64,000 bases of DNA from Marinobacter sp. NP-4(2019) (GTDB lineage Bacteria; Pseudomonadota; Gammaproteobacteria; Pseudomonadales; Oleiphilaceae), in assembly GCF_003994855.1 (NCBI RefSeq), contig NZ_CP034142.1, positions 682,001 to 746,000 of the forward strand. The letters run 5' to 3'. The translations under genes and the position numbers were made by a program. The notes under the pieces were generated by a model. The model was not told the DNA's origin. It did not search any database and was given only the letters and a program-made list of their open reading frames with translations. Position 1 is the first letter of the stretch. Each line of letters opens with the position of its first letter. Positions 1 through 7,153 of the stretch are shown here, piece after piece.

Positions 1-671
1 GCAGGGTGCAGTTCTTTCCTCAATTTGATATGGATCTTATTGAGCCCCCTCATATAGGACCTCGCAGCTGAAATTATCTCAACTTTTTCCGGCATTTCAT
101 CTCTAATCCGCGCTTTGAATTTCCTATTTTTGATTATTTCCTCCTTGTGCAAGTAAAAGGCCGCCTTGTACTCGAAATCTGAACCCAGCTCATTAGTTTG
201 ACGGCTTCCTCCAATCTTAGATTCATGGACAGCGAGCGAATGATGTTGGACATGATTTCTGAGCGCTTCCATCAAACGAAAATCACTGCTTTCGTCGTAG
301 ACTGCGCTTGCGAATTCCTTGACTTTGTTTGCGGCACATTTATCTCCCGCGAAGCAGAGAACGAGATGACTATCTCGCTGATCAACATAGGTCCTGCAAC
401 TGCTCAAAAAGTTGGCAAGTCGTCTATTAATGCCAAGTTGTACCTCAAGATGATTGATCCAGCCAGGATATCTTCCTACTAAGTGATTGACCAAAACAGA
501 GTTAAATTCAAGCTCAAGCTCTATGAAGTTCGAGACGATGAGGTCGTATTTAACCTCCAGTTGGTACGCGTTGAGAAGGCAGCCAAAGCTTCTCTTAAGC
601 GCCTCATAATGGTTTTCAGAGATGCCATCGAATCCTGTTTCTCCGAAATTTGTCCGTATGAAATATTTCAT
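1..671 (-). CDS. HEPN-like protein, cut by left window edge (C-terminus missing)
   Basis: The minus strand stays open from an ATG at 671 to the window edge (223 codons) with no stop; the stop lies outside. An AGGA five bases upstream of the ATG supports this start. The plus-strand frames over the same bases contain several stops. The product is soluble and mixed alpha/beta, and no family name is recognised. Residues 138-143 read RNHVQH, the R-x4-H pattern of HEPN RNase-fold proteins, followed by HSL. HEPN domains are often RNA-cleaving toxins or defence effectors; that function is inference here. Base composition is AT-richer than the core genes, matching the three genes that follow. Confidence 0.7.
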   Translation of the reverse strand, partial: MKYFIRTNFGETGFDGISENHYEALKRSFGCLLNAYQLEVKYDLIVSNFIELELEFNSVLVNHLVGRYPGWINHLEVQLGINRRLANFLSSCRTYVDQRDSHLVLCFAGDKCAANKVKEFASAVYDESSDFRLMEALRNHVQHHSLAVHESKIGGSRQTNELGSDFEYKAAFYLHKEEIIKNRKFKARIRDEMPEKVEIISAARSYMRGLNKIHIKLRKELHP

Positions 672-1121
672 GAAAATCCTATACTCTGGGCGTGTAGTTT
701 CTCAGGACCGTGACTCTACCAGCGAGGTAAGGGCACTCGGCAGGCTGAATCTAACATAAGCATCCCTTAAACCCGGCGCATGGGCACTTACATTTCCCCA
801 AACTTGGCTTAGATGTGAACGGTCGCTTTGCGACCGGGTCCAACTCTTCGAACTCCTAAACCTAAGCGAACATTCGAGTCAGGGCTTCCTTCCAGAGGCT
901 CCGCGCTGATCACAGCCATGATATCCAGTGTGATTGGCGGAGCAAATTGCAGATGCTGAATGATCAAATGGCAGAGATGCCAGTTCTCGGCTAAGGTATT
1001 GTTTTGTCAATGCATGCGCAGTGCGATTTATGGTCCAAAGTCAGTAATAATAACTCAGTTAACTAACTGAAAATGGTAAAACGCGCCGCCTAATTTCTGA
1101 CAGCCATTCAAGAGGATAGCG
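672..1121. other. 450-nt non-coding stretch in accessory region
   Basis: No convincing gene is seen on either strand. It separates the minus-strand gene at the left edge from the plus-strand cluster, so promoters for both sides probably lie here. Two small palindromes are visible: a GGTCGC/GCGACC hairpin at 821-835, and CAGTTA/TAACTG at 1056-1069, about 50 bases before the nuclease gene. No clean -35/-10 pair could be assigned. Confidence 0.4.
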
Positions 1122-2351
1122 ATGTATCCGTTTAGGGAAGGAGATACTTTTTCTACTTTTCGAAATATTCTCGACTCAGTAGTGAATGAAATTAAGTCAT
1201 TGGAAAACGGTTATGTACTGAAGGCGTCAGAGGCGGAGCTAGAAGAGTTTTATACTGAAAAGGCGCTAATCGATCCTCTGGTTCTGCACTCAGATCAACA
1301 ATACATTAAGAACCAATCGGGTACGCAGATTGATGTTAGCAATGATTTCCGTAGAGCGGTCTTTCCTGGAGAGCGTGCAGTTGTTACTGGTACAAGAATA
1401 GACATTGCCATTCCGTTTGACGGGGATCCAATGTTGTGGAGAATCCGTGCTTCCACATGGAGTTCAGGCGGGTATCCAGAGATTGACATTAAGAACGATG
1501 AAATAATCTTGAGCGTCAGCTTTCCAGATGATTCGGTCAATCCGGACCAGCTCAAGTCAGATATAAACCGGAGCATCGGCTCATTAGAAGATGCTATTGG
1601 ATATCTTAAGAACGACGTTACCAATCACAATAATTCTGTCCCCAATGCAGTAAAACAGGCTTTAAAGAGGAAAAGAGAGCTGGCTCAAGCGACCACTGGA
1701 GCTGTTGCGGCTTTGGGTATCCCCGTTAAAAGAGTGGATTCGTCACCAACATTCACGATTCCTGCAAGACGACGTACTAAGCCAACGAATAGACCTTCGG
1801 TCGAAACTGGCGCGTATCAACCTGAGCCGGTTTTGGATGAAAAGGAATATCAGCACATTCTGGAAATCATGCGTAGTATGTCGCTGGTTATAGAGCGTAA
1901 CCCCTCATCGTTCGCATCGCTTGATGAAGAGTCAATCCGTGATCATTTCCTGCTGCAACTGAACGGACACTATGAAGGTGGGGCTACTGGCGAAACATTC
2001 AACGCGGCAGGCAAAACAGATATCTTAATTAGAGAAGGCAACAAGAACGTATTCATTGCTGAGTGCAAGTTCTGGAGGGGGAACAAGGTTTTCGTTGAGG
2101 CTATTGGCCAGCTTCTCTCTTACCTTACCTGGCGAGACTCTAAATGTGCACTTATGATTTTCAACAGGACTAAAGACTCTAACGCCGTCAGGAGCAAGAT
2201 GCATGAGACCATGGAATCTTTGCCGGCGCATCGAAAAACGGTCTTCCATGAAGCAGAAGGCGATTCCCGTTACATTCTCGTAAAAGACTCGGAGCCAGGA
2301 AAGGAAATAATCGTTACCACGCAACTTTATGATATTCCGTCAAATAAATAA
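1122..2351 (+). CDS. PD-(D/E)XK nuclease-like protein
   Basis: A 409-residue protein of unnamed family. The C-terminal third carries the signature of the PD-(D/E)XK nuclease fold: an acidic helix (about residues 275-290), then Asp300 in TDILI and Glu314-Cys-Lys316 in FIAECKFW. These match the metal-binding D and E-x-K of restriction-endonuclease-like proteins. The N-terminal half (1-220) is mixed alpha/beta with no recognised domain, and a basic proline-rich linker lies near 215-230. The start is supported by AGAGGA seven bases upstream. It is followed by an attC-like spacer and then HEPN-like genes, which suggests a defence or toxin role; the target is unknown. Confidence 0.75.
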   Translation: MYPFREGDTFSTFRNILDSVVNEIKSLENGYVLKASEAELEEFYTEKALIDPLVLHSDQQYIKNQSGTQIDVSNDFRRAVFPGERAVVTGTRIDIAIPFDGDPMLWRIRASTWSSGGYPEIDIKNDEIILSVSFPDDSVNPDQLKSDINRSIGSLEDAIGYLKNDVTNHNNSVPNAVKQALKRKRELAQATTGAVAALGIPVKRVDSSPTFTIPARRRTKPTNRPSVETGAYQPEPVLDEKEYQHILEIMRSMSLVIERNPSSFASLDEESIRDHFLLQLNGHYEGGATGETFNAAGKTDILIREGNKNVFIAECKFWRGNKVFVEAIGQLLSYLTWRDSKCALMIFNRTKDSNAVRSKMHETMESLPAHRKTVFHEAEGDSRYILVKDSEPGKEIIVTTQLYDIPSNK

Positions 2352-2359
2352 CGGGCTGG

Positions 2360-2421
2360 CTAACAAAACATTGAAGCGGACAAGCCGCTGAATGCGGCGT
2401 CATTTTTCACTCGTGGTGAGT
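2360..2421 (+). repeat. Candidate integron attC-like site 1
   Basis: The spacer after the nuclease gene starts CTAACAAAACATTGAAGCGG, the usual left end of an attC site (core AAC). It then folds through a CCGC/GCGG mini-stem at about 2385-2398. The right half is partly complementary to the left half but ends in GTGAG rather than a canonical GTTRRRY core, so the site is degenerate or not a true attC. The next gene starts a few bases downstream, as in cassettes. Confidence 0.4.
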
Positions 2422-2425
2422 AATC

Positions 2426-3250
2426 ATGGAAGTTGATATCCATTTCTACTGTCCCTGCGGCGCAGTCATCGAAGAAACGCTACCCGTACCGCCTCCAGAC
2501 CTGATGGCGGAGCAACACAGCGATAGCAGAACAGAGTATTTTGATTCGGCAATCTGCGATGGGTGTGGCAAGGACTTTGATGTAGAAGTCTCGAATACCT
2601 ATTTCGCCGTCGATGTGAGTGTCGCCGGGGCTGTTGATCTTTCGTTTGATGTGCGAGACCTGCCTGAAGAGGATGATGTCTCGTGGATCATTCAATCTAC
2701 CCAGCAATTTGAAGAGTTTACTGAGGTCATTCAGGGGATCGTGGCGTTGGCGGAAACTTCTGTGCCAGCGCACGCGGATCGGACATTGAGAAATATGCTT
2801 TATATTCAAACAGTAACTGCTGCCGAAGCATATTTATCCAGCGCTTTCATTCATGCCGTTCTCAACTCTGAAGAGTTGATTCAAAGGCTAGTTGAGTCTG
2901 ATCCAGAGTTGGCCAAGCAGAAATTCTCACTGAAAGAGATTTTCACGCAATGGGAAGGCCTCCGAATAACGGTAGGCAAATACCTGAGGGCTTTGATTTT
3001 TCATGATTTGCGTAAAATTAAGCCAATGTTTAAAGATGTGTTAGGCATCGAGTTCCCGGATATTCCCTGGCTATTTCAGGCAGTTCTGATAAGACATGAC
3101 TGCGTTCACCGAAATGGTCTAGATAAAGATGGCAACCGACACGAAATCACGAAAACGCAGATCATGGATTTAGCCCGCAGCTCAGCTGACTTTGTAAGTC
3201 AGATTGACCAAGAACTCAGATGCTTGGTTTACGAAAATACGTCCAAATAA
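2426..3250 (+). CDS. Zinc-ribbon plus HEPN-like protein
   Basis: A 274-residue protein. The N-terminus has a probable zinc ribbon: Cys9-Pro-Cys11 and Cys44-Asp-Gly-Cys47. The C-terminal part (about 115-270) is all-helical and contains RHDCVH at 223-228 followed by RNG, a good match to the R-x4-H catalytic motif of HEPN RNases. An acidic linker joins the two. GGTGAG five bases before the ATG serves as ribosome binding site. It lies between two attC-like spacers, in line with the genes on either side. RNA cleavage is inferred from the family; the trigger and any partner antitoxin are not visible. Confidence 0.7.
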   Translation: MEVDIHFYCPCGAVIEETLPVPPPDLMAEQHSDSRTEYFDSAICDGCGKDFDVEVSNTYFAVDVSVAGAVDLSFDVRDLPEEDDVSWIIQSTQQFEEFTEVIQGIVALAETSVPAHADRTLRNMLYIQTVTAAEAYLSSAFIHAVLNSEELIQRLVESDPELAKQKFSLKEIFTQWEGLRITVGKYLRALIFHDLRKIKPMFKDVLGIEFPDIPWLFQAVLIRHDCVHRNGLDKDGNRHEITKTQIMDLARSSADFVSQIDQELRCLVYENTSK

Positions 3251-3344
3251 CAAGTCGCAGCAGCACCCGGCTGATGGCCGCCGGACGCCCTTTTCATGGC
3301 TGCTTTGCCGCCACTCCAAGGTCGTCGCATGCATAGTGTTAGAG
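3246..3344 (+). repeat. Candidate integron attC-like site 2
   Basis: This spacer begins TAACAAGTCGCAGCAGC at 3248 and ends GTGTTAGAG at 3336-3344, giving both attC core ends (AAC and GTTAGAG). The two halves are partly complementary (TAACA and GCG blocks in the same order). The following gene begins nine bases after the GTTAGAG core with AGGGA as its ribosome binding site, which is typical cassette layout. No integron integrase gene is present in the window. Confidence 0.5.
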
Positions 3345-3351
3345 GGAAGCG

Positions 3352-4128
3352 ATGGATAGCGCAAACCTAAAAATACAACGTGCAGAGAAGCATTACGCTG
3401 AGCTATCAGCTCTTCTCCGCAAACATCGGCCTTTTAGATATTTCGTGGAAACCAATTTCAAGACTGGCGAAAAAGCAACGTTCGCGAAAAAGGATGAAGA
3501 GGTTGCTAATCATGCCGCGATCATAATCGGTGATCTAGTACACAACCTTCGCTCCTCTCTAGACCACACCTACTGGGACTGTACAGAGCAATTCGCCAAA
3601 TCTGACGGTGAAAAGAGAAATATCCAGTTCCCGATTACTTCAACTGAAAGAGCTCTCAAAGAATCCGTGATACCAGGGCTGCCTTCGAGGGTCTCAGAGT
3701 CATTTGCTTTAGCACTTGAAGAGCTTCAGCCATACCGAGATGGTGGCAATCGGAACCTTTGTTTAATTCATGACTTAGATGTGATGGACAAACACAAGCT
3801 GCTGATACCTACCGGCAACTTCACCAAGATCACGAGTGCTATGATTCAGAAACAGGTGCCAGATTTTCCTTCGGGTATCGTCGACTGTAGTTTTGGCAAT
3901 AACTACCGAGATGTAGGCTGGAGAGTGCAGCCTATGACTTGGACGCAACGGAGGAAAGCAAAGATTCCAGTCTCTAACGTGCTTGAAAAAGAACTAGACG
4001 TCCCTGTTGAGACGGTGCTTGCAGATGTTGACTTCCTCCGGCCTGCCCTCGAAATTCTCCAAGAAATGATGGAGGCCACCAAGGAGGCACGCCAGGTTCT
4101 GCGGGATGGGGTAAAGCCACGTGTGTAG
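3352..4128 (+). CDS. Hypothetical protein with R-x4-H (HEPN-like) motif
   Basis: A 258-residue soluble protein, helical at the N-terminus. Residues 60-72 read GDLVHNLRSSLDH. The R67-x4-H72 pattern after a conserved-looking helix is typical of a family of uncharacterised HEPN-like proteins. The rest (about 100-258) has no recognised domain. The ATG follows GTTAGAGGGAAGCG, which supplies both an attC-like core and the ribosome binding site. It is third in a row with the nuclease and the zinc-ribbon HEPN gene. A defence or toxin role is inferred from the motif and the neighbours. Confidence 0.65.
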   Translation: MDSANLKIQRAEKHYAELSALLRKHRPFRYFVETNFKTGEKATFAKKDEEVANHAAIIIGDLVHNLRSSLDHTYWDCTEQFAKSDGEKRNIQFPITSTERALKESVIPGLPSRVSESFALALEELQPYRDGGNRNLCLIHDLDVMDKHKLLIPTGNFTKITSAMIQKQVPDFPSGIVDCSFGNNYRDVGWRVQPMTWTQRRKAKIPVSNVLEKELDVPVETVLADVDFLRPALEILQEMMEATKEARQVLRDGVKPRV

Positions 4129-4193
4129 ACTGTCTCATTGTAGGCCGGAGAACTCTAACTGAGCATGCACCGATTTTAGGAATGGTTACATAT

Positions 4194-4499
4194 TCACCTG
4201 CCCCAGTCGGGATTTTCGGCCCTTAATTTTTTCTCTTTTATCACGTCATTGGGAAACAGCTTGTCCAGAACACCCGGAAGCCACCAAACGCTGGTGATAA
4301 TCACCACGACGGGCAATATCATGATGGCGCCCCAATGAAATGATTTTGCAGCGCTCAGAAAACCGATGAGGATCAATGCTATGCAAATGATCGGGCCTTT
4401 GGCGCCGCGTTTCTGATAGCTGAGCTTCAAGTTATCTCGCAGAACAAAGTAGACCATGACTCCGCTTACGAGATACATCAACCAGTGTTGGTCACCCAT
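4194..4499 (-). CDS. Small membrane protein, unknown function
   Basis: A 101-residue protein with about three hydrophobic helices (near residues 6-20, 34-52 and 55-75) and a charged C-terminus ending NPDWGR. I chose the start at 4499 because GGAAGGG lies seven bases upstream; an upstream in-frame ATG at 4550 has no ribosome binding site. No family recognised. It may be co-transcribed with the small frame at 4540-4683. It lies in the AT-richer accessory region and could be an immunity or accessory protein of the island, but nothing shows that directly. Confidence 0.55.
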   Translation of the reverse strand: MGDQHWLMYLVSGVMVYFVLRDNLKLSYQKRGAKGPIICIALILIGFLSAAKSFHWGAIMILPVVVIITSVWWLPGVLDKLFPNDVIKEKKLRAENPDWGR

Positions 4500-4539
4500 G
4501 ACATAACCCTTCCAAACCTGTGAATCTGCCGGAGCCACT

Positions 4540-4683
4540 CTACTTGTCATTCTGAAGGTATGCTACAAACTCAGGTCCCTCTGAGTGGTTGGTATGCTTC
4601 GTCAAATCCCGAAAGCGCTGGTTGGACTTATCGCGCAACACCCTATCTCCCATAGCCTCAAACGAAGGCCTTTCCGTTTGCAT
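4540..4683 (-). CDS. Possible 47-residue small protein or gene remnant
   Basis: A short minus-strand frame from an ATG at 4683 to TAG at 4540. The frame stays open further upstream to about 4790 without a clear start, so it may be the tail of a decayed gene. The composition is protein-like (charged, with RDKSNQRFRDLTKH), but the ribosome binding site is weak. It ends 40 bases before the small membrane protein gene. Family unknown. Confidence 0.28.
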   Translation of the reverse strand: MQTERPSFEAMGDRVLRDKSNQRFRDLTKHTNHSEGPEFVAYLQNDK

Positions 4684-4795
4684 TGACTGCTTCACTCGAA
4701 TGTCCGCTATGCGACCAAAGCTGAGGGTGCCAAATGAAAATGTCTGCTTGGATGGCGCAGCGCGGCTGTGCCATGAAGAGAGTCAGGTGAAAACA

Positions 4796-4925
4796 GTGCA
4801 AAGGTCACGTCGGTAGGTTGCGATGCATTCACCTAAATTAACTGGGCACTGCCAGGGCACCATTTGGGCACAGGCGCAATAATCGAGAAAAATTCCTGCT
4901 TTTAATCTTACCGTGCAAAGGTCAC
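4796..4925. repeat. Short repeats resembling integrase arm or attachment sites
   Basis: GTGCAAAGGTCAC occurs twice in direct orientation (4796-4808 and 4913-4925). Between the copies GGGCAC occurs three times at 4844, 4855 and 4866, exactly 11 bp apart, one helical turn. The block sits about 100 bp from the tRNA-Arg gene, a common tyrosine-integrase target. Such phased short repeats are typical of integrase or excisionase arm sites. No integrase gene is visible here, so the role is inferred. Confidence 0.4.
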
Positions 4926-5016
4926 TGATCGAATCGGAGGTGTTCGGACTGCTCAAGCGCGAGCGATACAGGTGAGGGTGTTGCCTTGGTGATAACTCAT
5001 TGATTTGCAATGTTAA

Positions 5017-5093
5017 TGGCCCGCCCGTCAGGATTCGAACCTGAGACCTTCGCCTCCGGAGGGCGACGCTCTATCCAGCTGAGCTACGGGCGG
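5017..5093 (-). tRNA. tRNA-Arg (anticodon CCG)
   Basis: A complete minus-strand cloverleaf of 77 nt including an encoded CCA. The acceptor stem is CCGCCCG/CGGGCGG, the D-arm is GCTC/GAGC, the anticodon stem is TCGCC/GGCGA with loop CTCCGGA (anticodon CCG, reading CGG), and the T-arm is CAGG-TTCGAAT-CCTG. It marks the boundary between the accessory region on the left and core genes on the right and is a plausible integration site. Confidence 0.95.
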
Positions 5094-5123
5094 ATTTCAA
5101 CAAGTTTGGCATGTTTGACCGTT

Positions 5124-5197
5124 GCCTTCGGTTCCGGATTTTTTCTATGACCCTTGCCTCCGGAGGGCAACGCTCTATCCAGCTGAGCTACGGGCGG
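5124..5197 (-). pseudogene. Decayed second tRNA-Arg(CCG) copy
   Basis: The 5' half (5197 down to about 5149) repeats the neighbouring tRNA: acceptor 5' strand, D-arm, and anticodon arm with loop CTCCGGA. The anticodon stem is TTGCC/GGCAA instead of TCGCC/GGCGA, a paired compensatory change, so this copy once evolved as a functional tRNA. The T-arm and 3' acceptor are not recognisable (AAAAAAT stands where TTCGAAT is expected). It is either a tandem tRNA that decayed or one disrupted by an integration event. Confidence 0.65.
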
Positions 5198-5299
5198 AAG
5201 AAATCAATCGCTTGGTGCGTTAATTTCGAGTGCGCAATCTTACGTGTGAAGAGGTGTTCTGTCCAGCCCTCCTGGCATCTTTGCCATGATAGTGTGGAT

Positions 5300-7144
5300 T
5301 CACGCTGAGTCGGCTTCGGCCCTGGGATTTCTGGGGTAGTAACGTTCGGGCAGCCGTTCGATGTGGGGGAAGAAGCGGGTGTCCTTGTAAGGCATTTTCA
5401 TGAAGCCGGAGACGCCGAGGCCGGTGATCTGGTCCACGGCCGACAGGATCTCGTCCAGAAGCTGGCTGAACTCGCCTTCCCGCTCCGGGTCCAGCAGCCG
5501 GTAGTGGCTATGGATCTTGAGGTGGTGAGGCAGAGCTTCGAAGATGATCATGCCGGTGTGGTGGATGTCGTTCAGGGACTCCAGGGCGGTGATGATGGTC
5601 TGCGGCAGAACCAGAAATTCTTCCGGGTCGGGACCGTCCTCGAAGTAGGAATGTACCCGGGATTCGTCTTCCACTTCCGGTGCCGCACTGACCTCGTATT
5701 TCAATTGCATGCCCGGCTCGATCAGGAAGGGCTGGTCCGGTTCGTCGCGGTCGATGTGCAGGGTGTTGCGAGCGTTGAACAGGCAGCTCTTGAAGATGCC
5801 CTGGCGGTAGATAGCCTGGGCCAGGTAGACCATGTTGTTGACCGCCCGGACGAAGGCGGCCTTCAGGCTGGGGTCGTGCAGGTTCAGCGAGGTGTCGATG
5901 TAGACGCCATCGGTCTCCCAACGCACAGCCAGGCCGCCTTCGACGGGGTATCGTCCCAGTCGGCTGACGGCGGCCAGGAAGGCCTTTTCCGTTTCGCCCA
6001 TGCCCTGCATGAAGTTCTTGTAGTAACGGTCCAACTGAACGTCGTTGACATCGTTGAGGGTTTCCGGGGCACCCTCCTGTCGCAGGAAGGACTTGCGGGA
6101 ACTGTACACCACGGTGTCGATCTCGTGGTCTGAGGGTCGTGTCCAGACCGGTACCAGAGGGGCAACGGGTGGTTCCGGAAGATCGATCATCACCGTGTGC
6201 GCCATTCTTGGCATTTCTTTCAGGTAGTAGTCGCCAGCGCGTCGCTGTGTCTCCGGGTCTGGAGACAGCATGCCGTCGAGCATGCGTGCGAATTCCATGG
6301 GCAGGCCGAGGGAACTGGCGGGAATGGCCTGATGCCCGAACCGGCACGACTGGCCGGAGGCCAGCGCATAGAGGGTCCCGGCAGCGCCCTGTTCGTCGAA
6401 GCGGGGCGACGACAGGCCGCCGTTCAACTGCTCCTCGCCGATGAAGTAAACATCCCCCAACCGGGCGTTGGTCTGTTGCAGGTTGTCGGACATCAGCTCC
6501 ATGACATTGCTGGTGATGAACTGCTGGTTGGCATCGAGTTGCGCAAACACCGACGAGCCCCAGTCGATCAGGGCGATGTTTTCGGTACTGGCGTCAAAGA
6601 CCAGGTTCGACGGTTTGATGTCACCGTGCACGATGGGGCGTCCGGCGGGGCCGTTCTCCCGGCGCAGGTTGCGCAGGATGTCCGCAAGTTGGTCGGCGAT
6701 TCGTATAATCAGCCTCGGTTTCAGGCGGCCCTCGCGCAGCGACACTTCTTCCAGGTTGAGGCCGGCTGCCCGTTCCATCACCAGGATCGGCTGGTTGCGA
6801 GCCCGCTGATAGGCGATCAGTCGGGGCACCCGTGGATGCCGGACTTGCTCGAGAATGAAGGCTTCGTCCTCGAGGCGGTCCTGCAGATGTTGTGGCAGGT
6901 TGATGCGGGTGAACTTGAAGACGTGTTCAGGGCCGGCGCCGTCCTGGCTTGGCAGGCGACCTGCAAACACAAAGCCGTAGGCGCCCTTGCCGATCAGCTC
7001 AATGTCCCGGTAACCCAGTTGGCGGAGCTGGGTGGTGCAGAGCGCCACCCAGTCCTTGAGCTTCTTGGCATCGTCATGGCTGAGCAGATAGATCGACTGC
7101 TCTTCGGGAATGTAGAACTGTTGCAGTTGCGTCTTCTGCACCAT
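5300..7144 (-). CDS. Hanks-type serine/threonine protein kinase
   Basis: A 614-residue cytoplasmic protein. The kinase domain spans about residues 45-310: glycine loop GKGAYG at 52-57, probable ATP-binding Lys77, catalytic loop HGDIKPSN at 173-180 (Asp175, Lys177, Asn180), and metal-binding Asp194 in DWG where most kinases have DFG. All catalytic residues are present. The remaining 300 residues have no recognised domain and no membrane segment. It begins 9 bases after the E2 gene of the branched-chain oxoacid dehydrogenase operon and is surely co-transcribed with it. A role in phosphorylating that complex is attractive but inferred. Confidence 0.85.
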   Translation of the reverse strand: MVQKTQLQQFYIPEEQSIYLLSHDDAKKLKDWVALCTTQLRQLGYRDIELIGKGAYGFVFAGRLPSQDGAGPEHVFKFTRINLPQHLQDRLEDEAFILEQVRHPRVPRLIAYQRARNQPILVMERAAGLNLEEVSLREGRLKPRLIIRIADQLADILRNLRRENGPAGRPIVHGDIKPSNLVFDASTENIALIDWGSSVFAQLDANQQFITSNVMELMSDNLQQTNARLGDVYFIGEEQLNGGLSSPRFDEQGAAGTLYALASGQSCRFGHQAIPASSLGLPMEFARMLDGMLSPDPETQRRAGDYYLKEMPRMAHTVMIDLPEPPVAPLVPVWTRPSDHEIDTVVYSSRKSFLRQEGAPETLNDVNDVQLDRYYKNFMQGMGETEKAFLAAVSRLGRYPVEGGLAVRWETDGVYIDTSLNLHDPSLKAAFVRAVNNMVYLAQAIYRQGIFKSCLFNARNTLHIDRDEPDQPFLIEPGMQLKYEVSAAPEVEDESRVHSYFEDGPDPEEFLVLPQTIITALESLNDIHHTGMIIFEALPHHLKIHSHYRLLDPEREGEFSQLLDEILSAVDQITGLGVSGFMKMPYKDTRFFPHIERLPERYYPRNPRAEADSA

Positions 7145-7153
7145 GATGTTCCG

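Noticed and set aside
198..713. Two plus-strand open frames (94 and 76 codons)
   Set aside because: They are in the same frame and separated by a TAA, with more stops upstream. The minus strand over the same bases is open throughout and has a proper start, so these are shadows of the minus-strand gene.
4844..4871. Three GGGCAC repeats as a possible CRISPR array
   Set aside because: The unit is only 6 bp with 5-bp spacing, far too short for CRISPR; phased protein-binding sites fit better. No cas genes are present.
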